Shown here one piece after another: positions 34,901-43,817 of a stretch of 64,000 nt of DNA. A model generated the notes under the pieces. The model was not told where the DNA came from, did no database searches, and was given only the letters and a program-made list of their open reading frames with translations. The stretch is taken from assembly GCF_900090195.1 (NCBI RefSeq), contig NZ_LT607803.1:1364001-1428000 (forward strand), in the 5' to 3' direction. This DNA comes from Variovorax sp. HW608 (GTDB lineage: Bacteria; Pseudomonadota; Gammaproteobacteria; Burkholderiales; Burkholderiaceae_C). The number at the start of each line of letters is the position of its first letter. The stretch's first letter is position 1. The position numbers and the translations under genes were made by a program.

Positions 34901-35755
34901 ATGTCACCCTTGATCTCTTGCGACGACCTATCCGTGCTTCTCACGCGCAGCCCATCGTCGGTAGTGGTCATCGACTGTAGCTTTGATCTTGCCGACTCGA
35001 TCGCGGGCTGGAGCGCCTTTCAGCTTGGCCATATTCCTGGCGCGGCATACATCCATCTAGAGAACGACTTGTCAGGCCCGAGGACGGGGCTCAACGGTAG
35101 GCATCCGTTGCCGGCCCTGGCCGACTTCGTGACCGCTATGTGCGCACTTGGCGCGAACGACGACGCGCCGATCGTGGTCTATGACAACGTAGACGGTCGG
35201 TATGCGGCACGTCTGTGGTGAACCCTCCGGTGGGCTGGGCACGCCGCTGTCCGCGTCCTAGATGGGGGATGGCGCCAATGGCGGCATTCGGGCCTGCCGC
35301 TCGAGATCGGCGAGCCTCGCGACCGGACACCAGGAAGCTTCTCCGCCCGCGCGAGCTTGGAACGCGTCGCAGACTATGAGGACGTTCGCGCCAACCTTGA
35401 AACCCAAAGGGCCCTTCTTCTCGATGCACGAGCACGGGACAGATTTCTCGGACGCAATGAAACGTTGGACGCCGTCGCCGGCCACATCCCCGGGGCGAAG
35501 AACAGGCCCTATCGCGACAACCTGAAGGGTGATGGGACGTTCCGCGATGCAGCCGACCTTCGCGGCGAGTTCGACCGGCTGCTGGAGGGACGCAGACCGG
35601 AAGACATCATCCACCAATGCGGCTCCGGGGTCACTTCATGCCACAACCGCTTGGCAATGGAACTGGTGGGACTTTCCGGATCGGCGATGTATGTGGGATC
35701 GTGGAGTGAATGGTGCTCGAAGCCGAATTTTCCTATTGCGGTCGACGAAGACTAG
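34901..35755 (+). pseudogene. Two-domain rhodanese-type sulfurtransferase with an in-frame TGA
   Basis: Full length would be 284 residues. The first rhodanese domain (SVVVIDCSFDLADSIAGWSA, GHIPGAAYIHLENDLSG) ends at RLW, where TGA at 35219-35221 replaces what is normally Trp in the RLWW motif of this family. The same frame continues after it (TLRWAGHAAVRVLDGGWRQW) into the second domain with the active-site loop HQCGSGVTSCHN. One base change (TGG to TGA) explains the break. Thiosulfate or mercaptopyruvate sulfurtransferase activity would need readthrough. A sequencing error cannot be excluded. Confidence 0.85.
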
Positions 35756-36677
35756 CGTTGCGGCGACTTCAGCGTCGCGTGAAACCCGCGTAGGACCTGG
35801 GCGCTAAGCGCTCATCACTCTGAAGATCCAGTCTCGCAATTCAGGAGAGATCACTATGAGCCCTTCCAACTACCACGAAAATTTCGACCCGCAAAGACGC
35901 CGAGTTGTCCGCAGCGCCGGTCTATTTGCTCTTGCCGCTTCGCCACTTGGCGCACTGGCGCTGGACACGGGTGAAGGAGTGACCTTCGCCGATGGCCCGC
36001 GCCCTCTTGTCAAGTACCCAGGCAAGCGACCGCTGATCCGGGTGCATACCCGCCCTCCTCACCTGGAGACCCCCTTCGAGGTGTTCAACGAGGGACCGCT
36101 CACTCCAAACGACGCGTTCTTCGTGCGCTACCACCTTGCGAATATCCCGCTGGCGGTCGATACAGCAACATATCGATTGAGCGTGAAAGGCGTGGTCAGC
36201 ACACCCCTTAGCCTCTCTCTGACCGACCTGAAGGCAATCGGCGAGCCTGTAGACGTGGTCGCGGTGAACCAGTGTTCCGGCAACAGCCGCGGCTTCTCTT
36301 CGCCGCGCGTCTTCGGAGCACAGCTGGCAAACGGTGCGATGGGCAATGCGCGTTGGACCGGCGTCCCACTGAAAGCTGTTCTTCAGAAGGCCGGTGTTGG
36401 GGCGGGTGCCCTGCAGGTAGTCTTCAACGGCCTGGACACCCCTGTTCTGCCTAGCACGCCCGATTTTCGCAAGGCACTCGACATCGAGCACGCGTTGAAC
36501 GGCGAGCCGATGCTGGCATGGGCGATGAACGGCAAGGACCTCCCCCTCCTCAACGGCTATCCGCTCAAGCTGGTCGTACCGGGCTACTTCGGGACATACT
36601 GGGTCAAGCATTTATCAGAGATTTGAAGTTGACCCGATTTCGCGGACACCCGATCCTTACGGAAGAAGGAGTCCGAT

Positions 36678-37001
36678 ATGCCTGCATCGAAGCCTCCGTA
36701 CCCGGCGGAATTCCGCCGTCAGATGGTCGAGCTGGTCCAAGCTGGCCGAACGCCCTCGCAGCTCGCGCGTGAGTTCGGCTGCACTGCCCAGAGCATCTCG
36801 ACTTGGGTGGCGCAAGCGGCCGCCGACAGTGGCAAGCCCGCACGCGGCAAGGACGTCTTGAGCAGCGCCGAGCGCGAGGAACTCGTGCGGTTGCGCCGAG
36901 AGAACCGACAACTCAAGCTTGAGCGGGATATTTTGGCAAAGGCTACGGCCTGGTTCGCCGGCAAAGGCGAGAAGACATCCATCGGGTCTACGAACTCGTG
37001 A
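36678..37001 (+). CDS. IS3-family transposase OrfA
   Basis: 107 residues, starting MPASKPPYPAEFRRQMVELV, with a helix-turn-helix (TPSQLAREFGCTAQSISTWV) and coiled coil (SAEREELVRLRRENRQLKLE). Its stop overlaps the orfB start (ATGA-like overlap at 36998-37001). Confidence 0.92.
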   Translation: MPASKPPYPAEFRRQMVELVQAGRTPSQLAREFGCTAQSISTWVAQAAADSGKPARGKDVLSSAEREELVRLRRENRQLKLERDILAKATAWFAGKGEKTSIGSTNS

Positions 37002-37879
37002 GTGCGAACCAGGCCAAGGTTCCAGTGCATACGATGTGCCGCGTGCTCAAGGTTTCCGCGAGTGGCTACTACGCGTGGCGAGATCGACCGCCGTCGAGGC
37101 GCTTGATCGACGACGCGGTGCTGGTGGAGCGAATCCAGGTCATCCACGCCGAATCCGACGCCACCTACGGCATGCCACGCGTGCGCGCCGAACTGATCGA
37201 CCAAGGGACACGCATCAGCAGAAAGCGCGTGGCTCGGCTGATGCGTGTCAATGCGATTCGAGGCGTCAGTCGACGCCGCGGCTTCGTCGTGACCACGCGG
37301 CGCGACGAGCGACAACGCCCGGCACCCGATCTGGTCAAGCGCGAGTTCATTGCCGGTGGACCCAACAAGCTGTGGGTCGCAGACATGACCTACGTGCCCA
37401 CCTGGGCGGGCTTCATCTTCCTGGCCATCGTGCTGGACGTATGGAGCCGACGCATCGTGGGCTGGGCCATCGGTGAGCAGATGACCGCCGATCTGGTGCT
37501 TGCGGCGCTGAACATGGCGCTGCAACAGCGCAAGGCCCACGGCGTGATCCACCCCAGCGACCAAGGCAGCCAGTACACCAGCATCGCCTTCGGCGAACGG
37601 TGCAAGAAGATGGGCGTGCGCCCGTCGATGGGCACCGTCGGCGATGCTTACGACAACGCGATGGCCGAAAGCTTCTTCGCCACGCTCGAATGCGAACTGA
37701 TTGACCGGCGCAGTTGGCAGTCCAAGACCGAGGCACGGCTGGCACTGTTCACCTACATCGAGGGCTGGTACAACCCGCGCCGGCGTCACAGCGCACTCGG
37801 ACAGATCTCGCCGGCGACGTTTGAAAGGAACCACCACGACGCAATCCAAGTAGACCGCCTCGCCTCGAACACGACTTGA
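36998..37879 (+). CDS. IS3-family transposase OrfB
   Basis: 293 residues with the complete integrase core: Asp in KLWVADMTYVPTWAG, Asp in VIHPSDQGSQYTS, Glu in YDNAMAESFFATLECELI, and the C-terminal YIEGWYNPRRRHSALGQISP signature. The frame is intact, so the element may still be active. Confidence 0.93.
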   Translation: MSANQAKVPVHTMCRVLKVSASGYYAWRDRPPSRRLIDDAVLVERIQVIHAESDATYGMPRVRAELIDQGTRISRKRVARLMRVNAIRGVSRRRGFVVTTRRDERQRPAPDLVKREFIAGGPNKLWVADMTYVPTWAGFIFLAIVLDVWSRRIVGWAIGEQMTADLVLAALNMALQQRKAHGVIHPSDQGSQYTSIAFGERCKKMGVRPSMGTVGDAYDNAMAESFFATLECELIDRRSWQSKTEARLALFTYIEGWYNPRRRHSALGQISPATFERNHHDAIQVDRLASNTT

Positions 37880-38486
37880 CCACCGTCGGCGTCTGCGTGG
37901 CATGCGCCACGCCGCCGGTGGACAAGTCTTCGCAGCCAATCAATCCGACTTGAGAATCAAGCCCCAACCCATCCGCGCAACAGGGTCAAGTCCAATTGAA
38001 GTTCTTGACCATGCATTCACTGGTCACGATGCTGCCTTCATGACAACGGCCTATCGCGTGCCGGACAACGACTGCCAATGCGTCGCCCCGGGCACAGTGG
38101 CAGCGAAGACGCGACCTATTTCGACGTTGGCCGTACGCAGCTTCATTACCAGCGTGGCCAACGGCGGCACGCTTCCGGCTGGACGGTCTGTGGAGCTGAA
38201 AGGCATCGCCTTTGATGCCGGTGCCGGTATCAGGAAGGTGGAGGTATCAGTCGATGGGGGCCTTCAATGGCGCGAGGCCGTCCTCGGGAAAGACCTCGGG
38301 CGCTTCTCGTTTCGCGAATGGAAGGCAATGGTGACATTCGCACGCAAGGGGAAGGCGGTACTGATGGTGCGCGCCACGAACCGGAATGGCGAGGGGCAAC
38401 CGGCAATCGCTGACTGGAATCCGGCCGGCTATAGGCGGCATGTGATCGAGTCCACGACCGTGATGATTGGCTGAAGGGCGCCTGCA

Positions 38487-39149
38487 ATGAATCAAAGTCG
38501 CGCATCCTCGTTCGCATTCGCGCTCGCCGCATTGGCGGCAATGGCCGCCGCGGCAGTGTCAGCGGCGCCGGCCAAGCCAATTCAACTCCCCGCCGAGACC
38601 GTGAAGTTGAAGCCATCGAGCCTCCCCGGCTACGTTGTCGCGCAGCAAAAGTGCGCGATGTGCCACTCGGCCGACTACATCGCCTATCAGCCACCGGGCA
38701 TGACTGTCGCTCAGTGGACGGCCGAGATGACCAAGATGCAACACTTGTACGGCGCTCCGATCAGCGACGTGGAAGTGAAAGTCCTGGGCGTCTACCTCGC
38801 CGCGACCTACGGTGACGCCAATAGCGTGACCGCCGCCGACCGCGCACTCACTGCGGAAGCCTCGGCGCCGATGCCTGATCGGCCAGCGTCGACCGCTGCG
38901 ATCGACGTACAAGCACTACTCAACGCGAATGCATGTCTCGGATGCCACGCCGTGGCACAGAAGATCGTCGGACCGGCGTATCACGACGTCGCGAACAAGT
39001 ACAAGGCCGACCCGGCAGGATTGTCGAAGATTGCGGCCAGCATCAAAGGCGGCAGCTCTGGCAAATGGGGCACGGCGCCAATGCCGCCCTTCGCGCAACT
39101 AACGGATACGCAAATCAAGGAACTTGCCGCATTCGTCATGAAGCAATGA
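38487..39149 (+). CDS. Periplasmic diheme cytochrome c
   Basis: A 220-residue protein with a signal peptide (FAFALAALAAMAAAAVSAAPA). It has two c-type heme motifs, CAMCH at residues 56-60 and CLGCH at 150-154. The second domain ends with the class I pattern PMPPFAQLTDTQIKELAAFV, supplying the distal Met. It lies 12 bases after the sulfite dehydrogenase gene and is the expected electron acceptor (SorB/SoxD-like role). It is itself intact although its partner gene is broken. Confidence 0.9.
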   Translation: MNQSRASSFAFALAALAAMAAAAVSAAPAKPIQLPAETVKLKPSSLPGYVVAQQKCAMCHSADYIAYQPPGMTVAQWTAEMTKMQHLYGAPISDVEVKVLGVYLAATYGDANSVTAADRALTAEASAPMPDRPASTAAIDVQALLNANACLGCHAVAQKIVGPAYHDVANKYKADPAGLSKIAASIKGGSSGKWGTAPMPPFAQLTDTQIKELAAFVMKQ

Positions 39150-39172
39150 GCGTCAGGGGAGATTCCGGTAGC

Positions 39173-39346
39173 AGTACTAACAGCGTCCTCGAGCACTTTG
39201 AGTGCGTGGCTGGTGGCCGAAGTCAGCCCCAGGCGCGCAACAGCGCTCGCAATGCCGTCCGAAGACACAAGCGTCAAGAGCAATTCGAGTTGCCGCAACG
39301 TCGGGCCGCGGCCCTGTTGGGTATCCCATCTCCATGATTGAGACAA
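39173..39346 (-). pseudogene. Truncated LysR-family regulator fragment
   Basis: The minus strand encodes only the LysR DNA-binding start: TLRQLELLLTLVSSDGIASA, VARLGLTSATSHALKVLEDA. The effector domain is missing; the match ends about 25 bases past the cytochrome gene. It reads divergently from the complete LysR gene at 39403 and is not identical to its N-terminus. Probably the remains of a former regulator of the sulfite genes. Confidence 0.55.
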
Positions 39347-39402
39347 ACTTCAATTGAAGTTGAATTGTATGAATTCTACAATTTCTTAACCAAGGCGCTG
39401 TG

Positions 39403-40389
39403 ATGGGCACCGCGCGCGAGGCACGATCAGATGCCCAATCCGCCGCGCGCGGGCTGGTACAAGCCGCCATGAACGACATCTCCGCCAGCATCGGGTCGAG
39501 GCGCCTGCGCGTCACACTTCGCCAGCTCGAGGTCTTCGTCGCCGTTGCCAAGGAACGCTCCACGCGTGCCGCCGCAGACACGGTGGCACGCTCACAGTCG
39601 GCGGCGAGCAGTGCACTGGCAGAACTCGAAGCAACGATCGGTCGCTCCCTGTTCGACAGGATGGGGCGCCGTCTAATCCTCAACGAGCACGGTCTGAGGC
39701 TGCTGCCGGTGGCTTGCTCCTTGTTGGAGCAGGCGGCTGAGCTGGAATGCATGCTCGACGACCATTCCGACGCGCCGCTTTCCATCGCCGCCAGCATGAC
39801 CATCGGGGAGCACATCCTGCCCGATTTGTTGGGTCGGTGGCACGCCAAGCGCCCAGGTAGCCCGGTCAAGATGCTCGTGATGAACACGAGCGGAGTCCTG
39901 GACGCGATCACGAACCTGGAGGCCGACATTGGCTTTGTCGAAGGCCTGCAAACCCGCAACGGCATCACGGCGCAAACCTGGCTTACCGACGAGATGGTTG
40001 TGGTCGCACGCACAGGTCATCCCCTGGCAACACAGCAGGCCTCGATCGAACAACTCAAACGCGCAAGTTGGGCGCTGCGCGAGGTAGGTTCCGGCACCCG
40101 CGAGGCGGCAGAGCGATGGCTCATCGAGCGTCTGGGATCGATCTCCATCGACTTTGAACTCGGCACGCCGCAGGCGATCGCGACACTGGTCGCGTCCTGC
40201 GACACGCTCGCGTGCCTGCCCCGTCATGCCGTAGCTCGCCTGGCCAAAGCCGGGGAACTGACCGTGCTGAATACCGCGCTGCCACGTTCCCAGCGGAGGC
40301 TGTCCATCGTCACACACGCCGCCAAGCGAATGGGCCCCACGTCCGAAGCCTTTGTCGAGCACTGCATGTCGGTCTGCCGCACCCACTGA
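39403..40389 (+). CDS. LysR-family transcriptional regulator
   Basis: A 328-residue regulator with the N-terminal winged helix (RVTLRQLEVFVAVAKERSTR, AAADTVARSQSAASSALAEL) and a periplasmic-binding-type effector domain (LSIAASMTIGEHILPDLLGR, EMVVVARTGHPLA, SWALREVGSGTREAAERWL). The effector-domain pattern resembles the CbbR/CysB-side branch. An alternative start at 39469 (MNDISASIGSRRLR) gives a more usual length. It may serve the sulfite module upstream or the dicarboxylate cluster downstream; position alone does not decide. Confidence 0.87.
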   Translation: MGTAREARSDAQSAARGLVQAAMNDISASIGSRRLRVTLRQLEVFVAVAKERSTRAAADTVARSQSAASSALAELEATIGRSLFDRMGRRLILNEHGLRLLPVACSLLEQAAELECMLDDHSDAPLSIAASMTIGEHILPDLLGRWHAKRPGSPVKMLVMNTSGVLDAITNLEADIGFVEGLQTRNGITAQTWLTDEMVVVARTGHPLATQQASIEQLKRASWALREVGSGTREAAERWLIERLGSISIDFELGTPQAIATLVASCDTLACLPRHAVARLAKAGELTVLNTALPRSQRRLSIVTHAAKRMGPTSEAFVEHCMSVCRTH

Positions 40390-40651
40390 AAAAAACTATC
40401 CCACAAGCCCGCAGTGGACCAGGTATCGAGGCAATCAATCTCGAGCGGCACAGGACCTTCGGAGCACACACAGAGGACCGTGCAACTCAAAGGAATTTGA
40501 ACTTCCCAAGCAAGCAAGAGGCTCTGCTGCGGCTGCCCCCTCTAGGTAGGAAAAAATAACTTCAAAAAATATCAATCTATTTAATATTGCTTCAGAAAAT
40601 TGGGATTTCTAGAATTCCTCCATGGCGATTCGTCGCTGAAGCGAGGCAGAA
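40390..40651. promoter_or_regulatory. AT-rich promoter region of the dicarboxylate cluster
   Basis: Bases about 40550-40615 are strikingly AT-rich for this genome (AAAAAATATCAATC, TATTTAATATTGC) and immediately precede the first gene of a long plus-strand operon. TTTAATATT could serve as a -10-like region, but exact boxes are uncertain. LysR-type sites (T-N11-A) are possible and could not be assigned. Confidence 0.5.
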
Positions 40652-41386
40652 ATGGATACCGATAACCCCACGAAGCAGAGACAACTCACAGTTCGAATCT
40701 CGCGAGGAGCCGATGACGGTTCCTTCTCAACCTACTCCGTTCCCTGGCGCGAAAACCAGACCGTCCTGGACGTCGTCACAGAAGTCCAGCGCACCCAAGA
40801 ACCGAAACTCTCGTATCGATTTGCATGCCGCGTTGGCGTATGCGGCTCCTGCGCAATGACGGTCAACGGCAAGCCCCGTTGGACCTGTCGGACCCACGTG
40901 AGCGGCGTAGAAGAGGACGGAGTCATCGTCATCGAGCCGCTTCGCAACATGCCGCGAATCAAGGACCTCGTGGTCGACATGCGCGAGTTCTTCCAGAAGT
41001 GGAGAAAAGCCGGCAACACCTTCGTTGGCACGGCAACCCGAAGCGACCCGCCGGCGACGGTGTCGCCGCAGAGCAAGAAGCGCAAGCTGGCAGATGCAGC
41101 AATCGAGTGCATCAACTGCGGCGTTTGCTACGCGGCTTGCGACGTCGTGTCCTGGGACAAGGAGTACCTCGGGCCGGCAGCGCTCAATCGGGCATGGACC
41201 CTCTACAACGACGAACGGCACGCTGACCCGAAGGATGTTCTGCACAAAGCGACCTCGGGAAGCGGCTGCAACTCATGTCATACGCAAGGCAGTTGCATGA
41301 AGCACTGCCCGGTCAGTCTGAGCCCAACCGGGAGCATCGCGGGGTTGAAGCGAAGTGCGCTCCTCAGCTTCCTCAAGCGAGACTGA
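40652..41386 (+). CDS. Succinate dehydrogenase/fumarate reductase-like iron-sulfur subunit
   Basis: A 244-residue protein with an N-terminal plant-type [2Fe-2S] domain (FACRVGVCGSCAMTVNGKP, RWTCRTHV) and C-terminal bacterial ferredoxin domain (ECINCGVCYAACD, CNSCHTQGSCMKHCPVSLSP). These sites hold the three clusters of an SdhB/FrdB subunit. It passes electrons from the flavoprotein to the membrane anchors, which are encoded next. The gene order iron-sulfur, two anchors, flavoprotein differs from the usual sdhCDAB of Proteobacteria and suggests a separate paralogous complex. Confidence 0.9.
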   Translation: MDTDNPTKQRQLTVRISRGADDGSFSTYSVPWRENQTVLDVVTEVQRTQEPKLSYRFACRVGVCGSCAMTVNGKPRWTCRTHVSGVEEDGVIVIEPLRNMPRIKDLVVDMREFFQKWRKAGNTFVGTATRSDPPATVSPQSKKRKLADAAIECINCGVCYAACDVVSWDKEYLGPAALNRAWTLYNDERHADPKDVLHKATSGSGCNSCHTQGSCMKHCPVSLSPTGSIAGLKRSALLSFLKRD

Positions 41387-41387
41387 C

Positions 41388-41723
41388 ATGGAAGCGCGTC
41401 TCTTCGCCCTTCAGCGCCTCACGGCGATGGTCATTGCGCCATTCGTCTTCACGCATGTGGGGCTCATCATCTACGCCGTTCACAGCGGATTGACCGCCAG
41501 CGCGCTCCTCTCTCGCACGCAAGGCAGTTGGGTGTGGATCGCGTTCTACGGCCTCTTTGCAATCAGCGTGGCCGTTCACGTTCCAATTGGCATCCGCAAC
41601 ATCCTGATCGAATGGCTGCGCCTTGGACGAAGCGCAGCGTCCGCAGTGAGCCTCGCGTTTGGCATCGGGTTGCTCTACCTGGGCCTTCGCGCCGTCGCGG
41701 CGGTGGGAGGACTGATTCAATGA
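41388..41723 (+). CDS. Succinate dehydrogenase-like membrane anchor subunit 1
   Basis: 111 residues with three hydrophobic segments (AMVIAPFVFTHVGLIIYAV, WVWIAFYGLFAISVAVHVPI, AASAVSLAFGIGLLYLGLRA). His residues at the ends of the first two helices are candidate heme b ligands. It starts one base after the iron-sulfur gene stop and overlaps the next start (ATGA). Size and topology match SdhC-type anchors. Confidence 0.82.
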   Translation: MEARLFALQRLTAMVIAPFVFTHVGLIIYAVHSGLTASALLSRTQGSWVWIAFYGLFAISVAVHVPIGIRNILIEWLRLGRSAASAVSLAFGIGLLYLGLRAVAAVGGLIQ

Positions 41724-42064
41724 AAACCGCTCGCAGCCACCAAGCGTACTGGGCGTTCCTGGGTCACCGCCTCTCGGGCCTGGCACTTGCACTCTTCTTG
41801 CCCGCCCACTTCTGCGTGCTCGGCATGGCCCTCGATGCAGCCAGGCTCGACCGCTTCCTGAAGCTTGCAGAGATGCCTGCGATGAAGTTCGGCGAATGGG
41901 GTCTTGTCTCGCTGCTGAGCCTGCACATGTTCTTCGGACTGCGTCTGCTCGCACTTGAACTGCTTCCCTGGAGCTCTACCCGCGACGCTCGCCTAGCCTG
42001 GATCGGCTGGGGATTCGCGGCATCGATGGCGTTTGGCTTTGTGTTCATCGCGGGGGTGATCTGA
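41720..42064 (+). CDS. Succinate dehydrogenase-like membrane anchor subunit 2
   Basis: 114 residues with three hydrophobic segments. The first contains the SdhC/D-like motif AFLGHRLSGLALALFLPAHF, and a second has LLSLHMFFGLRLLALELLPW. His, Arg and Ser residues there suit quinone and heme binding. Its start overlaps the preceding gene and it ends one base before the flavoprotein gene, so the four subunits are translated together. Confidence 0.82.
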   Translation: MKTARSHQAYWAFLGHRLSGLALALFLPAHFCVLGMALDAARLDRFLKLAEMPAMKFGEWGLVSLLSLHMFFGLRLLALELLPWSSTRDARLAWIGWGFAASMAFGFVFIAGVI

Positions 42065-42065
42065 A

Positions 42066-43805
42066 ATGAACTTCGACACTTACAAGACCGACATCCTGGT
42101 GTTGGGAACCGGCGGCGCCGGCCTGTTCGCAGCGCTGCATGCCAAGAAGGCAAATCCGTCCCTGCGCGTGACGGTCACGGTCAAAGGACTGCTGGGCAAA
42201 TGCGGCTGCACTCGCATGGTTCAGGGTGGCTACAACGTCGCACTGTCGTCTGGGGATTCAGTCGAGCGGCACTTCATGGACACGATCGAGGGCGGCAAGT
42301 GGCTGCCGCGCCAGGACCTCGCTTGGCGCCTCGTGGAAGGAGCCATCGAGCGCGTACGCGAACTTGAAAACGAGATCGGCTGCTTTTTCGACCGCAATCC
42401 CGACGGATCGCTCCACTCGAAAGCCTTTGCCGGCCAGAGCTTCGACCGAACCGTTCACAAGGCCGACCTGACCGGTATCGAGATCATCAATCGCCTGATG
42501 GAGCAGGTGCGGGCACTGGACGTTGAGGAGCTTGAGGAGCATCGCGCCATCGAACTCATCCCGGCTGCCGACGGCTCGGGGATCGCCGGTGTCCTGTTCA
42601 TCGACATGCGGGCCGGGACCTATCGATTGGTGCAGGCAAAAGCGGTGCTCCTTGCCACGGGCGCTGGCCCCACGATGTACCGCTATCACACCCCATCCGG
42701 CGACAAGACCTGCGACGGCCTTGCGATGGCGTTGCGCTACGGCCTGAAGCTGCGCGACATGGAAATGGTGCAGTTCCATCCGACGGGACTTCTCGGGGGA
42801 CCGGATACACGCATGACAGGCACCGTCCTCGAGGAGGGACTGCGCGGCGCAGGTGGCTATCTGCTCAACGGCAATGGCGACCGCTTCATGACCAACTATG
42901 ACAAGCGCGGCGAGCGAGCGACCCGCGACGTTGTCAGCCGGGGCATCTATGCCGAGATGCGCGCCAAGCGCACGGGGCCGATGGGTGGCGTGTACATCCA
43001 AATGAGCCATCTGGGGCCTGAGAAGGTTGCCAAGACATTTCCGGGGATGGTCAATCGCTGCAAGGACTGCGGCTTTGACCTGGCCGGCGGCAAGGTCGAG
43101 GTGGTGCCGACCGCGCACTACCTGATGGGCGGCGTGGAATTCAACGTCGATGGCTCAACCGCATCCCCCGGGCTGTTCGCCGCCGGGGAAGATTGCGGCG
43201 GCCTGCACGGGGCCAATCGCCTGGGCGGCAATGGCGTCGCGAACTCGACCGTGTTTGGCGGCATCGCAGGTGACTCGATGGCCGCCTACGTCGCAAAGAG
43301 CGGCAAGTGGCGCGACCCGGACAAGCGAGTGATCGCAAGTGGCATTGAGCGTGCCGAGTACCCCTTCTCGAAGCCCGCGGGTCGTATCCATGAGCTGCGG
43401 GACGCGTTGGCTCAAACGATGTGGGACGACGTTGGCGTGTTGCGCACGCGGGAAGCGATGGAGCGTGGACTGCAGTCGGTCGCCACTCACCGCTCCGCGC
43501 TATCAGGGATGGGCGTCGCGGATGGTGACCGTCGATACAACGTGACCTGGCACGACTGGTTGAACCTCCAAAGCCTCGTCGACATTTCCAAGGTCATCAC
43601 CATCTCCGCACTTGCGCGCGAGAACAGTCGCGGCGCCCATTTCCGCGAGGACTTTCCCGAGCCCGGCGACCTGCACACCAGCTGCTACACGCGTGTGAGC
43701 GCCCAGAACGACGACGTGCAGCTCGAGATGGTTCCCGTTTCCTTTGACATCGTGAAGCCCGGTGAGTCGCTCATCACCGGCGAAGCAGGCACACCCCAAA
43801 CCTGA
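42066..43805 (+). CDS. Succinate dehydrogenase/fumarate reductase-like flavoprotein
   Basis: A 579-residue flavoprotein with FAD motif DILVLGTGGAGLFAALHAKK, active-site region MVQFHPTGLLG, catalytic base area LEEGLRGAGGYLLN, and AAGEDCGGLHGANRLGGNGV. The SHTVSAQGG region that carries covalently bound FAD in E. coli SdhA is here CGCTRMVQGG, with Cys aligned to the flavinylated His. It may bind FAD non-covalently or differently. The substrate is a dicarboxylate (succinate or a substituted succinate); neighbouring fumarase-type genes suggest a hydration step next. Confidence 0.87.
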   Translation: MNFDTYKTDILVLGTGGAGLFAALHAKKANPSLRVTVTVKGLLGKCGCTRMVQGGYNVALSSGDSVERHFMDTIEGGKWLPRQDLAWRLVEGAIERVRELENEIGCFFDRNPDGSLHSKAFAGQSFDRTVHKADLTGIEIINRLMEQVRALDVEELEEHRAIELIPAADGSGIAGVLFIDMRAGTYRLVQAKAVLLATGAGPTMYRYHTPSGDKTCDGLAMALRYGLKLRDMEMVQFHPTGLLGGPDTRMTGTVLEEGLRGAGGYLLNGNGDRFMTNYDKRGERATRDVVSRGIYAEMRAKRTGPMGGVYIQMSHLGPEKVAKTFPGMVNRCKDCGFDLAGGKVEVVPTAHYLMGGVEFNVDGSTASPGLFAAGEDCGGLHGANRLGGNGVANSTVFGGIAGDSMAAYVAKSGKWRDPDKRVIASGIERAEYPFSKPAGRIHELRDALAQTMWDDVGVLRTREAMERGLQSVATHRSALSGMGVADGDRRYNVTWHDWLNLQSLVDISKVITISALARENSRGAHFREDFPEPGDLHTSCYTRVSAQNDDVQLEMVPVSFDIVKPGESLITGEAGTPQT

Positions 43806-43817
43806 GGGCATACCCAG

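Larger units (their letters stand above)
36624..37994 (+). mobile_element. IS3-family element, 1371 bp, with 3-bp target duplication
   Basis: Left end TGAAGTTGACCC..., right end (inverse) TGGACTTGACCC..., with CGCGGA shared further in. ATT at 36621-36623 is repeated at 37995-37997. It carries orfA and orfB in the same direction as the gene it breaks. It is distinct in sequence from the element at 31519-32980. Confidence 0.92.
35856..38474 (+). pseudogene. SoxC/SorA-like molybdopterin sulfite dehydrogenase, split by an IS3-family element
   Basis: The gene is join(35856..36623, 37998..38474), 414 residues once the element and one ATT target copy are removed. The N-terminus has a twin-arginine export signal (RRRVVRSAGLFALAASPLGA). 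The Mo-pterin domain has the catalytic Cys in VAVNQCSGNSRGF and GYFGTYWVKHLSEI. Right of the insertion the frame continues EVLDHAFTGHDAAFMTTAYR and the C-terminal dimerisation domain (VEVSVDGGLQWREAVLG). It would oxidise sulfite to sulfate in the periplasm, passing electrons to the cytochrome c encoded 12 bases downstream. Confidence 0.88.
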
